This document shows positions 26,882 through 36,646 of a stretch of DNA of 64,000 nucleotides, piece by piece; position 1 is the stretch's first letter, and each line of letters begins with the position of its first letter. The notes below the pieces were generated by a model that saw only the letters and a list, made by a program, of their open reading frames with translations, did not search any database and was not told the DNA's origin. The position numbers and the translations under genes are program-made. This stretch comes from Dyadobacter fanqingshengii. Lineage in GTDB: Bacteria > Bacteroidota > Bacteroidia > Cytophagales > Spirosomataceae. The stretch covers positions 992,001 to 1,056,000 of the forward strand of contig NZ_CP098806.1 in the NCBI RefSeq assembly GCF_023822005.2, read 5' to 3'.

Positions 26882-29320
26882 CTACTCACTTTTCAGAACC
26901 TCAACCGGATTGCTTCTCGCGGCTTTCATCGTCTGTGAGCCGATCATGACAAATGCAATGACCAGGACGGCCAGTAAGCCGGCAAAAAGCTCGAAAATTT
27001 GCACGGGTGTGTGATAAGGGAATTTAGTCAGCACAAAACTTTCGAAGAAAAGGTAAGTGACAGGCAGCGCGATAACTGCCGATATGGACAAAAGAACCAG
27101 AAAACCGCGACTCAGCAAATAAACCAGGTTGCCCGAACTTGCACCCATTACTTTCCGGATCCCGATCTCTTTCAGCCTCGTTTCGGTTGTAAACACCACC
27201 ATTCCGAACAAACCCATGGAAGCAATAGAAATGGCCAGGAACGACAGGAAGCCAATGATCTTGATCATGGTCGAAAATTCGCTGTATGCTTCTTCAATGG
27301 AATCTTCGTAAAACTCAGCTTCCAAAGGATGTACGCGATCGATCTTTTTCCAGGTGGATTCAATTTTCGCCATGGTAGCCATCATGTCTTTGCTTTGTAT
27401 TTTTGCATTCACCACTGCGCCGTTTTCCGGTGTCCAGAACATGAATGCAACGGGCTCGATGAGGTTTTCAACTTTGCCGTAATGAAAATCTTTCATGACG
27501 CCGACGATGGTCATCCGGTGCCCGTTGAATTTGAAATTACTGAATGTGATCTCTTCTCCGATTGCTTTCGCGGGATCGCCGTTACCGATGTTGAAGCGTT
27601 TCAAAAACTGCTGATTGACAATCAGTTCGCGGGCGGCGTCGCCCGTGGTGGGTCTTCCTATGAAATTTCCTCCGGCAACGAGCTTGTATCCATGCAGCGG
27701 CATATAGTTTTCGTCTACATTATTGGTCATCACCAACGCGGAATCGCGGGAATCTTTGTACTTCATATAACCGCCCCACGCATTCCCCACGCTCGTGATG
27801 ATCAGCGACCGGGACACGGCGGTTACTTCCGGCATCTCGCTCAGTTCCTTCACCATTGCATCGGGTTTGTTGCCCTGCATATTGATGTTCAGAATGTTCT
27901 CCGTATTGAACCCGAGGTCAAATGCCAGAATGTTCTTATACTGCACATAGCCTACGGCGGTTGTTGTTATAAAAATCAGCGTTACCGTATATTGTATCAC
28001 CACCAGCGCGCGCCTGAATGTGATGGGTTTAAATGATTTTACAGACGACACATTCCTCAGCGCATTGATCGCGCTGACCTTCGAGAAAAAAACCGCAGGC
28101 ATAAGGCCGGCCATAACACCCACTGTCACCGAAAAGAGGATGAAAGCCACGACCATTGCAGGCGTGAGATTAAGCGTCACAGTTCGTTGCATCTCCGGTG
28201 CCATGTTGATGAGTTGCGGCCGCAAAACCAGGAAGATGACAAAAGAAAGCAGCAGAGCAGAGAGGGAGATCATGATCGCTTCGGCGAGGAACTGTTGCTT
28301 GATCTGATATTTTTGCGCGCCGATCGCTTTGCGAAGGCCCACTTCCTTGAAACGCCGCATAGCCCGTGCTATGGAAAGATTGGTGTAATTAAAACACGCC
28401 GATAAGATAACCACCAGCGCAAGCCCGCCCAATATCCAGAGCACAACAGGAGGCATATGCGGACCCGAAGAGCCGCTCATGGAGCCGGAATGAAGGTTTT
28501 CTCCAATGACAATGTCATGCAACGGAAGCAGTTCCAGCTGGATCTTCGCTTCTTCCTCCGAAAGATTTTCCTCTTTTGCAATTGCGTTCAGCTGCGACTG
28601 AATAGCTGCGCGGCTGGCTGCGATATCTGCGTTTTCAGGCAGCATCAGATATACAGAGTTCGAAAACATATTTGCCCAGTCTTCGAAATTCCTGTCATTT
28701 TTATTAAGCTGGCGCGCTGTTGACAGTGACACCAATGCTTCAAAGCTGATATGCGAAAAGAACGGGACGTCCTTCATGATGCCCGTAACCAGGTAATCGA
28801 GTGTGTCGAATTTGATCGATTTGCCGAGCGCTGAACCGTCGCCAAACAACTTTTCCGCTGCTGTCTCAGTCAGAACGATCGAGTAGGGATCTTTCAGCGC
28901 TGTTTCGGGATTGCCTTCCAGCATGGGAAACGAAAATATCCTGAAAAGCGACGGCTCGGCCCAGAAGCCTTTGATCGGAAGCACATTGCCGCCCACCTGC
29001 GCATCCTGCGAAAAATCGTTGCGCAGGATAGCCACTTCCTCAACGCCGGTTACTTTTTCCCGGATGAGTTTGCCCGTTTTTATGGATGTCGACGAATATT
29101 TGCTGCCACTTTGCTCACCTTTGAATGTCGCAACATTGGTAATACGATAAATCCTGTCACCATGCTTATGAAACTTGTCGTACGAACGCAGGTCGAGCAC
29201 GAACGCTATGAGCAGTAAACCAACAGACATACTGATGGCAAGGCCGATAATGTTGATGGAGGAGAACAGCTTATTGCGCATCAAGCTGCGTCCCGATGTT
29301 TTGAAGTAGCTTCCGATCAT
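26882..29320 (-). CDS. FtsX/MacB-type ABC transporter permease (orphan)
   Basis: 812 residues with the duplicated MacB_PCD + FtsX layout. N-terminal helix in FSSINIIGLAISMSVGLLLI; periplasmic core; FtsX block 1 about 290-430 (FNYTNLSIARAMRRFKEVGLRKAIGAQ); a second periplasmic core; FtsX block 2 at the C-terminus (FTTETRLKEIGIRKVMGAS). It ends in AARSNPVEVLKSE, typical of Bacteroidota homologues. Such permeases work with a MacB-like ATPase in mechanotransmission or export, and no ATPase gene is adjacent. It lacks the prefix domain seen in its relative at 51573. Single gene, divergent from the kdp cluster. Confidence 0.93.
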   Translation of the reverse strand: MIGSYFKTSGRSLMRNKLFSSINIIGLAISMSVGLLLIAFVLDLRSYDKFHKHGDRIYRITNVATFKGEQSGSKYSSTSIKTGKLIREKVTGVEEVAILRNDFSQDAQVGGNVLPIKGFWAEPSLFRIFSFPMLEGNPETALKDPYSIVLTETAAEKLFGDGSALGKSIKFDTLDYLVTGIMKDVPFFSHISFEALVSLSTARQLNKNDRNFEDWANMFSNSVYLMLPENADIAASRAAIQSQLNAIAKEENLSEEEAKIQLELLPLHDIVIGENLHSGSMSGSSGPHMPPVVLWILGGLALVVILSACFNYTNLSIARAMRRFKEVGLRKAIGAQKYQIKQQFLAEAIMISLSALLLSFVIFLVLRPQLINMAPEMQRTVTLNLTPAMVVAFILFSVTVGVMAGLMPAVFFSKVSAINALRNVSSVKSFKPITFRRALVVIQYTVTLIFITTTAVGYVQYKNILAFDLGFNTENILNINMQGNKPDAMVKELSEMPEVTAVSRSLIITSVGNAWGGYMKYKDSRDSALVMTNNVDENYMPLHGYKLVAGGNFIGRPTTGDAARELIVNQQFLKRFNIGNGDPAKAIGEEITFSNFKFNGHRMTIVGVMKDFHYGKVENLIEPVAFMFWTPENGAVVNAKIQSKDMMATMAKIESTWKKIDRVHPLEAEFYEDSIEEAYSEFSTMIKIIGFLSFLAISIASMGLFGMVVFTTETRLKEIGIRKVMGASSGNLVYLLSRGFLVLLSISAVIALPVTYLFFESFVLTKFPYHTPVQIFELFAGLLAVLVIAFVMIGSQTMKAARSNPVEVLKSE

Positions 29321-29705
29321 GATTTAGATGGAAAAAGGTTAAGAAAAGGTCCCAGTATTATGGAGTTCAAAAATTCCATGCCCTTCTCGTTAGGTATTCA
29401 AAATCAATCATTTAGGTGAAAATTCAACGTAAATTCTGTTCGATAACGAACGTTTATTAATTGCGTGGACATTCGGGCATTCGTCCAGGGTTGCGGAATT
29501 TAAGAATCTATTGAATGAACCTATCAAAATGGAATTCCTTATCATTTTGATAGGCTTAATTATGCTGGCACTAGCTTGAAAATTATTATAATTATCTGAT
29601 AATCTGATTGTTATTTAAAGTGAGATGCTTTTGGAACAATGTTTAACCTGTTTGAGCCAGCAAACCAATTTTAAATTGAAAAGCATTCATCTAAAATCAA
29701 ATCTC
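29321..29705. other. Divergent intergenic region upstream of kdp, with three inverted repeats
   Basis: No gene is apparent. It holds GTTCG-ATAA-CGAAC (29438-29451), a perfect 12-bp repeat with an 11-nt loop, CCTATCAAAATG / CATTTTGATAGG (29520-29554), and ATTATCTGATAAT (29591-29603). No clean TAnnTTTG promoter is visible for kdp. The 12-bp hairpin lacks a T-tract and is more likely an operator or small-RNA element than a terminator. Confidence 0.5.
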
Positions 29706-29789
29706 ATGTTAACAATCCTCTTAGTGGCCGCGGGCTGCCTGTGCTTTGCGCTGTTTTATCAAACCGTCCATTTTTTTGAAAAAATCTGA
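29706..29789 (+). CDS. 27-residue membrane microprotein of the kdp operon
   Basis: ATG 29706 to TGA 29789. It starts MLTILLVAAGCLCFALFYQ and ends HFFEKI: a single membrane helix with a short charged tail. It ends 2 bp before the kdpF start, so translational coupling is likely. I believe similar small proteins precede kdpF in other Bacteroidota, but this is from memory and unchecked. It may be a second small subunit stabilising the KdpABC complex. Confidence 0.6.
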   Translation: MLTILLVAAGCLCFALFYQTVHFFEKI

Positions 29790-29791
29790 TC

Positions 29792-29869
29792 ATGGCTGCA
29801 TTATTCATTGTGTCAATCGGCGTGTTTTTCTATATGTGCTACGTATTGATCAAGCCCGAAAAATTCTAA
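29792..29869 (+). CDS. kdpF: KdpF, small subunit of the potassium-transporting ATPase
   Basis: 25 residues, ATG 29792 to TAA 29869: MAALFIVSIGVFFYMCYVL followed by IKPEKF. One membrane helix and the ending KPEKF are typical of KdpF, a lipid-like stabiliser of the KdpABC complex. It lies 53 bp before kdpA. Its identity is supported by size, topology and position. Confidence 0.82.
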   Translation: MAALFIVSIGVFFYMCYVLIKPEKF

Positions 29870-29922
29870 CTCCACGGATCGCGACAGCTTAAATGACAAG
29901 CTGCCTGATAACTATTTTAAAA

Positions 29923-31608
29923 ATGAACACAGAAATTTTAGGCATTATAGCCATGTACGCAATTACGATCCTGATGGCAGTCCCATTTGGCAGGTACATT
30001 GCGAAAGTCTACGCAGGTGAAAAAATGCTGTTGGACCCGATCTTCAATCCAATCGAAAGCATATTTTTCCGCATCAGCGGCATTGACCAAAAGGCCGGAA
30101 TGAACTGGAAACAGCATTTGGCAGCCTTACTTACGATTAATTTTGTGTGGTTCCTGCTGGGCATGTTTATCCTGATGAACCAGGGCTGGCTGCCGCTGAA
30201 CCCGGATGGAAATCCCGGGCAATCGGCTGATCTTGCATTCAATACGACGATTTCATTTGTGGTTAACTGCAACCTGCAGCATTATTCGGGAGAAAGCGGG
30301 GTGAGTTATTTATCCCAGCTGTTTTTAATGTTCCTGCATTTTGTGAGCGCTGGAACAGGCATGGCCGCAGCCGTCGTTTTATTTATTGCATTAAAAGAAA
30401 AAACGGCTGATAAGCTTGGGAATTTCTATCACCTGATGCTCATCTCCTGCACCCGGATTTTGTTGCCGGCTTCCATTTTCGTCGCCAGCGTGCTGGCTTT
30501 TAACGGAACACCCATGACATTGGCGGGTAAAGACAGTATGATCAGCATGCAGGGCGATACGGTTGGCGTATCCACGGGGCCTGTGGCTGCCTTTGTCGCT
30601 ATCAAGCATCTGGGAACCAATGGCGGCGGGTTTTACGGCGCCAACTCTGCACATCCACTGGAAAATCCGAATTACCTGACCAATATGGTCGAAATGTTTT
30701 CCCAGATGATCGTCCCGCTCGCCATGATCTTTGCGCTGGGTTTCTTTTTGAAAAAGAAAAAAATGGCACGGATGATTTTCGGGGTCATGACCGTGGGGTT
30801 CCTGGTGCTATGTATTCCTACCGTCGTCTGGGAAGTCCAGGGTAATCCGGCCATTGCGCAGATGGGCATTGACATGGGATCGGGCGCGATGGAAGGGAAA
30901 GAGTCGCGGCTAGGCAGTGCGGCTTCCGGTTTTTGGAGTATAGCAACCACCGTTATATCCACGGGCTCGGTAAATGCCATGCACGACAGCACGATGCCGC
31001 TGTCCGGAATGATGCAGCTGCTCGCCATGATGACCAATGCTTTTTACGGCGGATGCGGGGTAGGGATACTCAATTTTTTCATCTTCATTATTCTGGCCGT
31101 TTTTATCAGCGGGTTAATGGTGGGACGTACACCTGAGTTTTTGGGTAAAAAAATTGAAGGCCGTGAAATGAAAATTGCCATGATCGTCGCGCTTTTGCAT
31201 CCTCTGCTCATCCTCGCAGGCACTGCGCTGGCGGCAGCGTTTCCCGAAATTACCCTGGCAAACCTGAATAATCCCGGCTTCCACGGGTTCAGCGAAATGC
31301 TTTATGAATACACTTCATCGGCAGCCAATAACGGCAGCGGTTTCGAAGGCCTTGGCGATAACAATCCCTGGTGGAACATTACCACCGGCTTTGTTTTGAT
31401 CCTTTCGCGGTTCATTCCGATCATCGGGCCTGTTGCCATTGCCGGACTTTTGGCCAATAAAAAACACATTCCCGAGAGCGCAGGCACACTTCGCACCGAT
31501 TCTGCAACATTCGGCATGATGGTGCTGGCTGTCATCATGATCATCACCGCGCTGTCATTTTTCCCATCGCTGACGCTTGGGCCCATAGCCGAATATTTCA
31601 GCTTGTAA
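29923..31608 (+). CDS. kdpA: KdpA, potassium-binding channel subunit of the K+-ATPase
   Basis: 561 residues from ATG 29923, close to the length of E. coli KdpA; an in-frame ATG at 29893 adds ten residues without family match. KdpA belongs to the channel-like potassium transporter superfamily. Its four pore-loop repeats are visible around [46 protein letters not shown] and [15 protein letters not shown], which form the K+ selectivity filter. The subunit resides in the inner membrane and binds K+ before delivery through KdpB. Strong, unambiguous assignment. Confidence 0.98.
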   Translation: MNTEILGIIAMYAITILMAVPFGRYIAKVYAGEKMLLDPIFNPIESIFFRISGIDQKAGMNWKQHLAALLTINFVWFLLGMFILMNQGWLPLNPDGNPGQSADLAFNTTISFVVNCNLQHYSGESGVSYLSQLFLMFLHFVSAGTGMAAAVVLFIALKEKTADKLGNFYHLMLISCTRILLPASIFVASVLAFNGTPMTLAGKDSMISMQGDTVGVSTGPVAAFVAIKHLGTNGGGFYGANSAHPLENPNYLTNMVEMFSQMIVPLAMIFALGFFLKKKKMARMIFGVMTVGFLVLCIPTVVWEVQGNPAIAQMGIDMGSGAMEGKESRLGSAASGFWSIATTVISTGSVNAMHDSTMPLSGMMQLLAMMTNAFYGGCGVGILNFFIFIILAVFISGLMVGRTPEFLGKKIEGREMKIAMIVALLHPLLILAGTALAAAFPEITLANLNNPGFHGFSEMLYEYTSSAANNGSGFEGLGDNNPWWNITTGFVLILSRFIPIIGPVAIAGLLANKKHIPESAGTLRTDSATFGMMVLAVIMIITALSFFPSLTLGPIAEYFSL

Positions 31609-31685
31609 ACGGGCCTAATCAGCGAAAACCAAATTCAAAACATAAAACGAGCGCGAAGCCGAACGGCGGTAACCTCTATACATTT

Positions 31686-33725
31686 ATGAAAACTCAAAAT
31701 GCATCCTTGTTCCAAAAGGATCTGGTGAACGAAGCTTTAAAGCAGTCTTTTATCAAACTCAATCCCAAAGTCCTGTTCCGTAACCCGGTTATGTTCACGG
31801 TGGAGATAGGCACAGCGATTATGTTTGCGGTCTGTATCTGGATCTTATCCGGAAACACCACGCAGGGTAGTTTCGCTTACAATTTTGTGATCTTTCTCAT
31901 CCTCCTGCTCACATTGCTTTTTGCCAATTTCGCCGAAGCCATTGCCGAGGCCCGGGGAAAAGCGCAGGCCGACAGCTTGCGGAAGACGCGTGAAGAAACG
32001 CCTGCCAAACTGGTTGTCGAAAACAGGCCGGGCTTTGCCGTAGCGACCGAAAGCATAATGTCCGCGCAGATGAAAAAGGGAGACATTTTCATTTGTGAAG
32101 CCGGGGATAATATTCCTACCGACGGCGAGATCATCGAAGGTTTGGCGACCATTGATGAAAGTGCGATCACGGGCGAGTCGGCCCCGGTGATACGGGAAGC
32201 AGGCGGCGATAAAAGCAGCGTGACCGGCGGCACGAAAGTGCTGTCGGATAAGATCAAAGTAATGGTCACCACGGCTCCCGGGGAAAGTTTTCTGGATAAA
32301 ATGATCGCACTCGTGGAAGGTGCGAGCCGCCAGAAAACACCAAACGAGATTGCATTAACCATCCTTTTGGCCGGGTTTACCCTTGTGTTCGTGATTGTTT
32401 GCGTGACATTGAAACCTTTTGCAGATTTTTCCAATACGCCCATCACCATTGCCGCATTTATTTCCCTATTCGTGTGCCTCATCCCGACCACGATCGGCGG
32501 TTTGCTTTCCGCCATTGGCATTGCTGGTATGGACCGTGCGCTGCGCGCGAATGTGATCACCAAATCGGGTAAGGCCGTGGAAACGGCGGGCGACATTGAT
32601 GTGCTGCTGCTCGACAAAACCGGGACCATTACGATTGGTAACCGGAAGGCGACCCGCTTTCACACGGCCAACGGCGTACCGGAAAATCATTTCGTAAAAA
32701 GTGCTGTGCTAAGCTCCATTTCGGATGAAACCCCCGAAGGAAAATCCATCCTGGAACTGGCCAATGCCACGCCAACAACCTACCAGATCAGGGATCCGAA
32801 GTTTATCAAATTTACAGCTGAGACCCGCAGTTCAGGGGTTGATTTTGATGATACGCGCATTCGTAAAGGGGCTTTTGATTCTATCAAAAATATGGTCCTG
32901 CAAGCGGGCAATCAGTTTCCGGCGGAGATCCGGGAAAAGGTGGAATTGATTTCCAGCAATGGAGGCACGCCGCTGGTTGTTTCAGAAAATGAAAGGGTTT
33001 TGGGTGTGATTGAATTACAGGACATTATCAAACCGGGCATTAGCGAACGTTTTGAAAGGCTGCGCAAAATGGGCGTTAAGACGGTGATGGTAACGGGCGA
33101 CAACCCCTTAACGGCCAAATTTATAGCTGAAAAAGCAGGTGTGGACGACTTTATCGCCGAGGCTAAGCCGGAGGATAAGATGAACTACATCAAGAAGGAA
33201 CAGGAAGGCGGTAAACTGGTAGCCATGATGGGCGACGGCACAAACGACGCTCCTGCGCTGGCCCAAGCCGATGTCGGCGTGGCCATGAACAGCGGAACGC
33301 AGGCTGCAAAAGAAGCCGGTAACATGGTGGACCTCGATAATGATCCCACCAAACTGATCGAGATCGTGGAGATCGGAAAGCAGCTTTTAATGACGCGCGG
33401 CACATTAACCACCTTTTCGATTGCCAATGACGTCGCTAAATATTTCGCCATTATTCCGGCCCTCTTCATTGCCAGCATACCGGCACTCAAAGGTCTGAAC
33501 ATTATGGACTTGAACAGTCCCGAAAGTGCAATCCTGTCTGCCGTGATTTTCAATGCCATCATTATCCCTTTCCTCATCCCGCTCGCATTGAAAGGCGTTG
33601 CCTACAAGCCTATCGGGGCAAGTGCGCTGCTCAGAAGGAACCTGTTCATCTACGGACTGGGCGGCATACTCATCCCGTTTGCAGGCATTAAGGTGATTGA
33701 TATGGTGGTGAGCATCTGGATTTAG
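31686..33725 (+). CDS. kdpB: KdpB, ATP-hydrolysing subunit of the K+-ATPase
   Basis: 679 residues, the normal KdpB size. P-type ATPase motifs are complete: actuator loop TGES ([11 protein letters not shown]), phosphorylation motif DKTGT with Asp310, nucleotide-binding domain, and hinge motif [18 protein letters not shown]. It couples ATP hydrolysis to the K+ movement started in KdpA. It lies 77 bp after kdpA and 33 bp before kdpC, within one transcription unit. Confidence 0.98.
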   Translation: MKTQNASLFQKDLVNEALKQSFIKLNPKVLFRNPVMFTVEIGTAIMFAVCIWILSGNTTQGSFAYNFVIFLILLLTLLFANFAEAIAEARGKAQADSLRKTREETPAKLVVENRPGFAVATESIMSAQMKKGDIFICEAGDNIPTDGEIIEGLATIDESAITGESAPVIREAGGDKSSVTGGTKVLSDKIKVMVTTAPGESFLDKMIALVEGASRQKTPNEIALTILLAGFTLVFVIVCVTLKPFADFSNTPITIAAFISLFVCLIPTTIGGLLSAIGIAGMDRALRANVITKSGKAVETAGDIDVLLLDKTGTITIGNRKATRFHTANGVPENHFVKSAVLSSISDETPEGKSILELANATPTTYQIRDPKFIKFTAETRSSGVDFDDTRIRKGAFDSIKNMVLQAGNQFPAEIREKVELISSNGGTPLVVSENERVLGVIELQDIIKPGISERFERLRKMGVKTVMVTGDNPLTAKFIAEKAGVDDFIAEAKPEDKMNYIKKEQEGGKLVAMMGDGTNDAPALAQADVGVAMNSGTQAAKEAGNMVDLDNDPTKLIEIVEIGKQLLMTRGTLTTFSIANDVAKYFAIIPALFIASIPALKGLNIMDLNSPESAILSAVIFNAIIIPFLIPLALKGVAYKPIGASALLRRNLFIYGLGGILIPFAGIKVIDMVVSIWI

Positions 33726-33758
33726 ATATCAAATAAAAAGTATTCAAAAACAGCTTTA

Positions 33759-34331
33759 ATGAAAGCGCAAACAATGAAAACGAACATATTTCCCGCTATT
33801 AAATTAACATTGATCACACTGATTTTTTTCGGTGCTCTCTATCCTGCAATCGTTTGGGGCATTGCGCAACTTGCTCCTAATCATGGACATGGTGAAGTGG
33901 TGAAAGCCAACGGCAAGCGCTATTACGCAAATATTGGTCAAGCATTTACCGAAGACCGGTTTTTCAACAGCCGCCCTTCCGCGGTAGCCTATAATGCGGC
34001 CGGCAGCGGGGGCAGTAACAAAGGCCCTTCCAACAAGGAATATCTGGGCATTGTGCAGGCGCGGATCGATACTTTTTTAATCCATAACCCCGGAATTGAC
34101 AAAAAAGACATTCCTGTGGAGCTGGTAACCGCCAGCGGCAGCGGTCTTGATCCCGACATTTCGCCCAAAGCCGCGCTGGTGCAGGTCAAAAGGATTGCTG
34201 CCGCACGCAACACAACAGAAGATAAAATCAGACAAATCGTGAATTCAAATACGGAGAAACCATTGCTGGGTATGTTCGGGCCTGAGAAAGTGAATGTGCT
34301 GAACCTGAACATTGCTTTGGAAAAACTATAA
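33759..34331 (+). CDS. kdpC: KdpC subunit of the K+-ATPase
   Basis: 190 residues; ATG 33774 is a possible second start, and the sequence from there (MKTNIFPAIKLTLITLIFFG) resembles the usual KdpC start. One N-terminal membrane helix is followed by a periplasmic domain with FNSRPSAVAYNAAGSGGSN, GSGLDPDISPKAA and the ending KVNVLNLNIAL, all typical. KdpC assembles with KdpA and KdpB and raises ATP affinity. The porin gene follows after 12 bp, so it is in the same operon. Confidence 0.97.
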   Translation: MKAQTMKTNIFPAIKLTLITLIFFGALYPAIVWGIAQLAPNHGHGEVVKANGKRYYANIGQAFTEDRFFNSRPSAVAYNAAGSGGSNKGPSNKEYLGIVQARIDTFLIHNPGIDKKDIPVELVTASGSGLDPDISPKAALVQVKRIAAARNTTEDKIRQIVNSNTEKPLLGMFGPEKVNVLNLNIALEKL

Positions 34332-34343
34332 AAATATTCCCTT

Positions 34344-35447
34344 ATGAAAAGATTATTATTGGCTGCATTGGGTTTGATGATTTTCAAACCGGTTATGGCC
34401 CAGGATTCTACCGAAACCAAAAATCCGCTAACGATCAGCGGTTACGCAGAAGCTTATTACAATTATGATTTCAACAGGCCGGTGAACAATACAGCGCCTG
34501 GTTTTATTTACAACTTCAACAGGGTCGGGGAGGTGAATTTGAACCTGGGTTTTATCAAGGCAAACTATACCACGGATCGTGTACGAGGAAACCTGGCGCT
34601 GGCCACCGGGACCTATATGAATGCCAACTATGCGGCCGAGCCGGGCGTCTTAAAAAATGTTTTTGAAGCAAATGTGGGTGTTAAAATCTCAAAAAATAAC
34701 AACCTGTGGATCGATGCCGGCATTATGCCTTCGCACATTGGTTTTGAAAGTGCCATAGGGAAAGACAACTGGGCGATGACGAGGAGCCTGGTTGCTGAAA
34801 ACACGCCATATTTTGAATCCGGTGTGAAATTGGGTTTTACCACGAAAGACGAAAAGCTGTATGTATCGGCCATGTATTTAAATGGCTGGCAGCGAATCCA
34901 GAGAGTCGACGGTAACACCACCCCGGCCTTTGGCACCCAGGTAACATACAAACCTGCAACGACAATCACATTGAATTACAGCACTTTCATAGGGAACGAT
35001 AAGCCCGACAGCTTGCGGTTAATGCGTTATTATCATAATTTTTACGGCGTTTTCCAGGTCAGCGAAAAATTCGGTGTAACTGCTGGTTTTGATTATGGAA
35101 CCGAGCAAAAAGCGAAAGGCAGCAGCGATTATAACAACTGGTTTGTGCCCGTGCTAATCGCCCGATATTCACCTTCGGCCCGGGTTAACATGGCAGCGAG
35201 GGGAGAGTATTTTCAAGACAAAAACGGGGTTATTATCTCAACGGGCACCACGAACGGATTTCAGACCTTCGGCCTTTCGGTCAATGTGGACTATGCCATT
35301 TTCCCGGGCGTGCTCTGGCGTGTAGAAGCCAGGAATTTGAACAGTAAGGACCGCATTTTTCTGGAAAGAACGAGTGCCGGGACATCAGAACAGACATTCA
35401 GAAAAGACAATCTATTCCTCACCACATCCCTATCCATTGCGTTCTGA
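34344..35447 (+). CDS. Outer-membrane beta-barrel porin linked to kdp
   Basis: 367 residues with a Sec signal ending in KPVMAQ. The mature protein is a continuous series of amphipathic strands (ISGYAEAYYNYDFNRP at the start, LTTSLSIAF at the end), matching the Bbp2-like putative beta-barrel porin family. It starts 12 bp after kdpC and precedes kdpD by 44 bp. Inference: an outer-membrane pore that lets K+ reach the Kdp pump when potassium is scarce. No ion selectivity can be read from the sequence. Confidence 0.85.
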   Translation: MKRLLLAALGLMIFKPVMAQDSTETKNPLTISGYAEAYYNYDFNRPVNNTAPGFIYNFNRVGEVNLNLGFIKANYTTDRVRGNLALATGTYMNANYAAEPGVLKNVFEANVGVKISKNNNLWIDAGIMPSHIGFESAIGKDNWAMTRSLVAENTPYFESGVKLGFTTKDEKLYVSAMYLNGWQRIQRVDGNTTPAFGTQVTYKPATTITLNYSTFIGNDKPDSLRLMRYYHNFYGVFQVSEKFGVTAGFDYGTEQKAKGSSDYNNWFVPVLIARYSPSARVNMAARGEYFQDKNGVIISTGTTNGFQTFGLSVNVDYAIFPGVLWRVEARNLNSKDRIFLERTSAGTSEQTFRKDNLFLTTSLSIAF

Positions 35448-35491
35448 TTGGAGCAGGGTTATTAATGCACATTGATTAATCGATACACAAG

Positions 35492-36616
35492 ATGTCCGAA
35501 ACCAGCCCTAATGCACAACATTTTCTTGATCTGATCAAAAGGTCGAGGCGCGGAAAGTTCAAGATCTACATTGGCATGAGCGCCGGCGTGGGCAAAACTT
35601 TCCGTATGTTGCAGGAGGCGCACGCGCTTCTTCGCAATGGTATCGATGTAAAAATTGGCTATATAGAAACCCACAACCGAAAAGAAACACACGATTTACT
35701 GGATGGCCTGCCCGTCATTCCCAGGCGAAAACTGTTTTACAAAGGAAAAGAACTCGACGAGCTGGACGTGCAGGCGGTGATAAGCCTGCGCCCGGAAGTG
35801 GTGATTGTGGACGAGCTGGCCCATACCAACATTGAAGGCAGCAAAAACGACAAGCGCTGGCAGGATGTGCTGGAAATTCTGGACGCCGGCATCAATGTTA
35901 TCAGCGCTGTGAACATTCAGCATATCGAAAGCCTGAACGAGGAAGTGAAAGGCATTACCGGCGTGGAAGTGAGGGAACGAATCCCCGACAGCGTGTTGGG
36001 CGCGGCAGATGAAGTGGTTAACATTGACCTTACTGCCGATGAGCTGATCACGCGGTTAAAGGAAGGTAAAATTTATAAACCGGAAAAAATACAGACCGCG
36101 CTCAGCAACTTTTTCAAAGCAGACCACATCCTGCAATTAAGGGAACTGGCATTGAAAGAAGTGGCGAGCCAGGTGGAACGGAAGGTCGAATCGGAAATAC
36201 CGAAAATGGTGGCTTCGCGGCGTGAGAAATTTCTGGCATGCATCAGCAGCAACGAAAATACCGCGCGGCACGTGATCCGAAAAACGGCCAGACTGGCGAG
36301 TTACTACAATAGTAAATGGTTTGTTTTATATGTGCAGACGCCCAGGGAAAGCCAGGACAAGATCGCCTTGGATAAGCAAAGGCATTTGATCAACAATTTT
36401 AAACTGGCTACGGAAATGGGGGGCGAGATCGTCCGCGTACAGCGTGCCAACATTTCCGAGGCGATCATTGAAGTGGCCGAGCAACGGGAGATCACAACAA
36501 TATGTGTGGGTAAGCCGCATATTACGCTCTTGAAAGTTATTTTGGCCACAAATCTTTTTAACAATCTTTTGAAAAAGCTTTCGTCTTCCGACATTGATCT
36601 GGTAATCTTATCCTGA
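35492..36616 (+). CDS. kdpD: KdpD N-terminal sensor module, stand-alone
   Basis: 374 residues corresponding to only the cytoplasmic N-terminal half of classical KdpD. The KdpD domain has a Walker A loop GMSAGVGKT at residues 28-36, the Walker-B-like VVIVDELAHTN and NIQHIESLNEEVKGITGV. A universal-stress-protein-like domain makes up the C-terminal third. The four-helix membrane domain and kinase core found in full-length KdpD (about 900 residues) are absent. The next gene, 30 bp downstream, is a membrane histidine kinase that probably supplies them. In classical systems this module senses K+, ATP or c-di-AMP. Confidence 0.93.
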   Translation: MSETSPNAQHFLDLIKRSRRGKFKIYIGMSAGVGKTFRMLQEAHALLRNGIDVKIGYIETHNRKETHDLLDGLPVIPRRKLFYKGKELDELDVQAVISLRPEVVIVDELAHTNIEGSKNDKRWQDVLEILDAGINVISAVNIQHIESLNEEVKGITGVEVRERIPDSVLGAADEVVNIDLTADELITRLKEGKIYKPEKIQTALSNFFKADHILQLRELALKEVASQVERKVESEIPKMVASRREKFLACISSNENTARHVIRKTARLASYYNSKWFVLYVQTPRESQDKIALDKQRHLINNFKLATEMGGEIVRVQRANISEAIIEVAEQREITTICVGKPHITLLKVILATNLFNNLLKKLSSSDIDLVILS

Positions 36617-36646
36617 GCGTGAAGTTGAGCAACATTTGAGCCGAAG

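Noticed and set aside
26999..28036. 345-codon open frame on the plus strand inside the permease gene
   Set aside because: Antisense shadow of a well-supported permease; the predicted peptide is His/Cys/Phe-rich with no domain pattern.
29566..29580. Possible sigma-54 promoter TGGCAC-N4-TTGAA upstream of kdp
   Set aside because: The spacer is one base short and the GC doublet of the -12 element is missing; no sigma-54 activator gene is adjacent.
31877..32629. 250-codon minus-strand frame inside kdpB
   Set aside because: Ser/Pro/Val-rich antisense product; kdpB on the plus strand is unambiguous.
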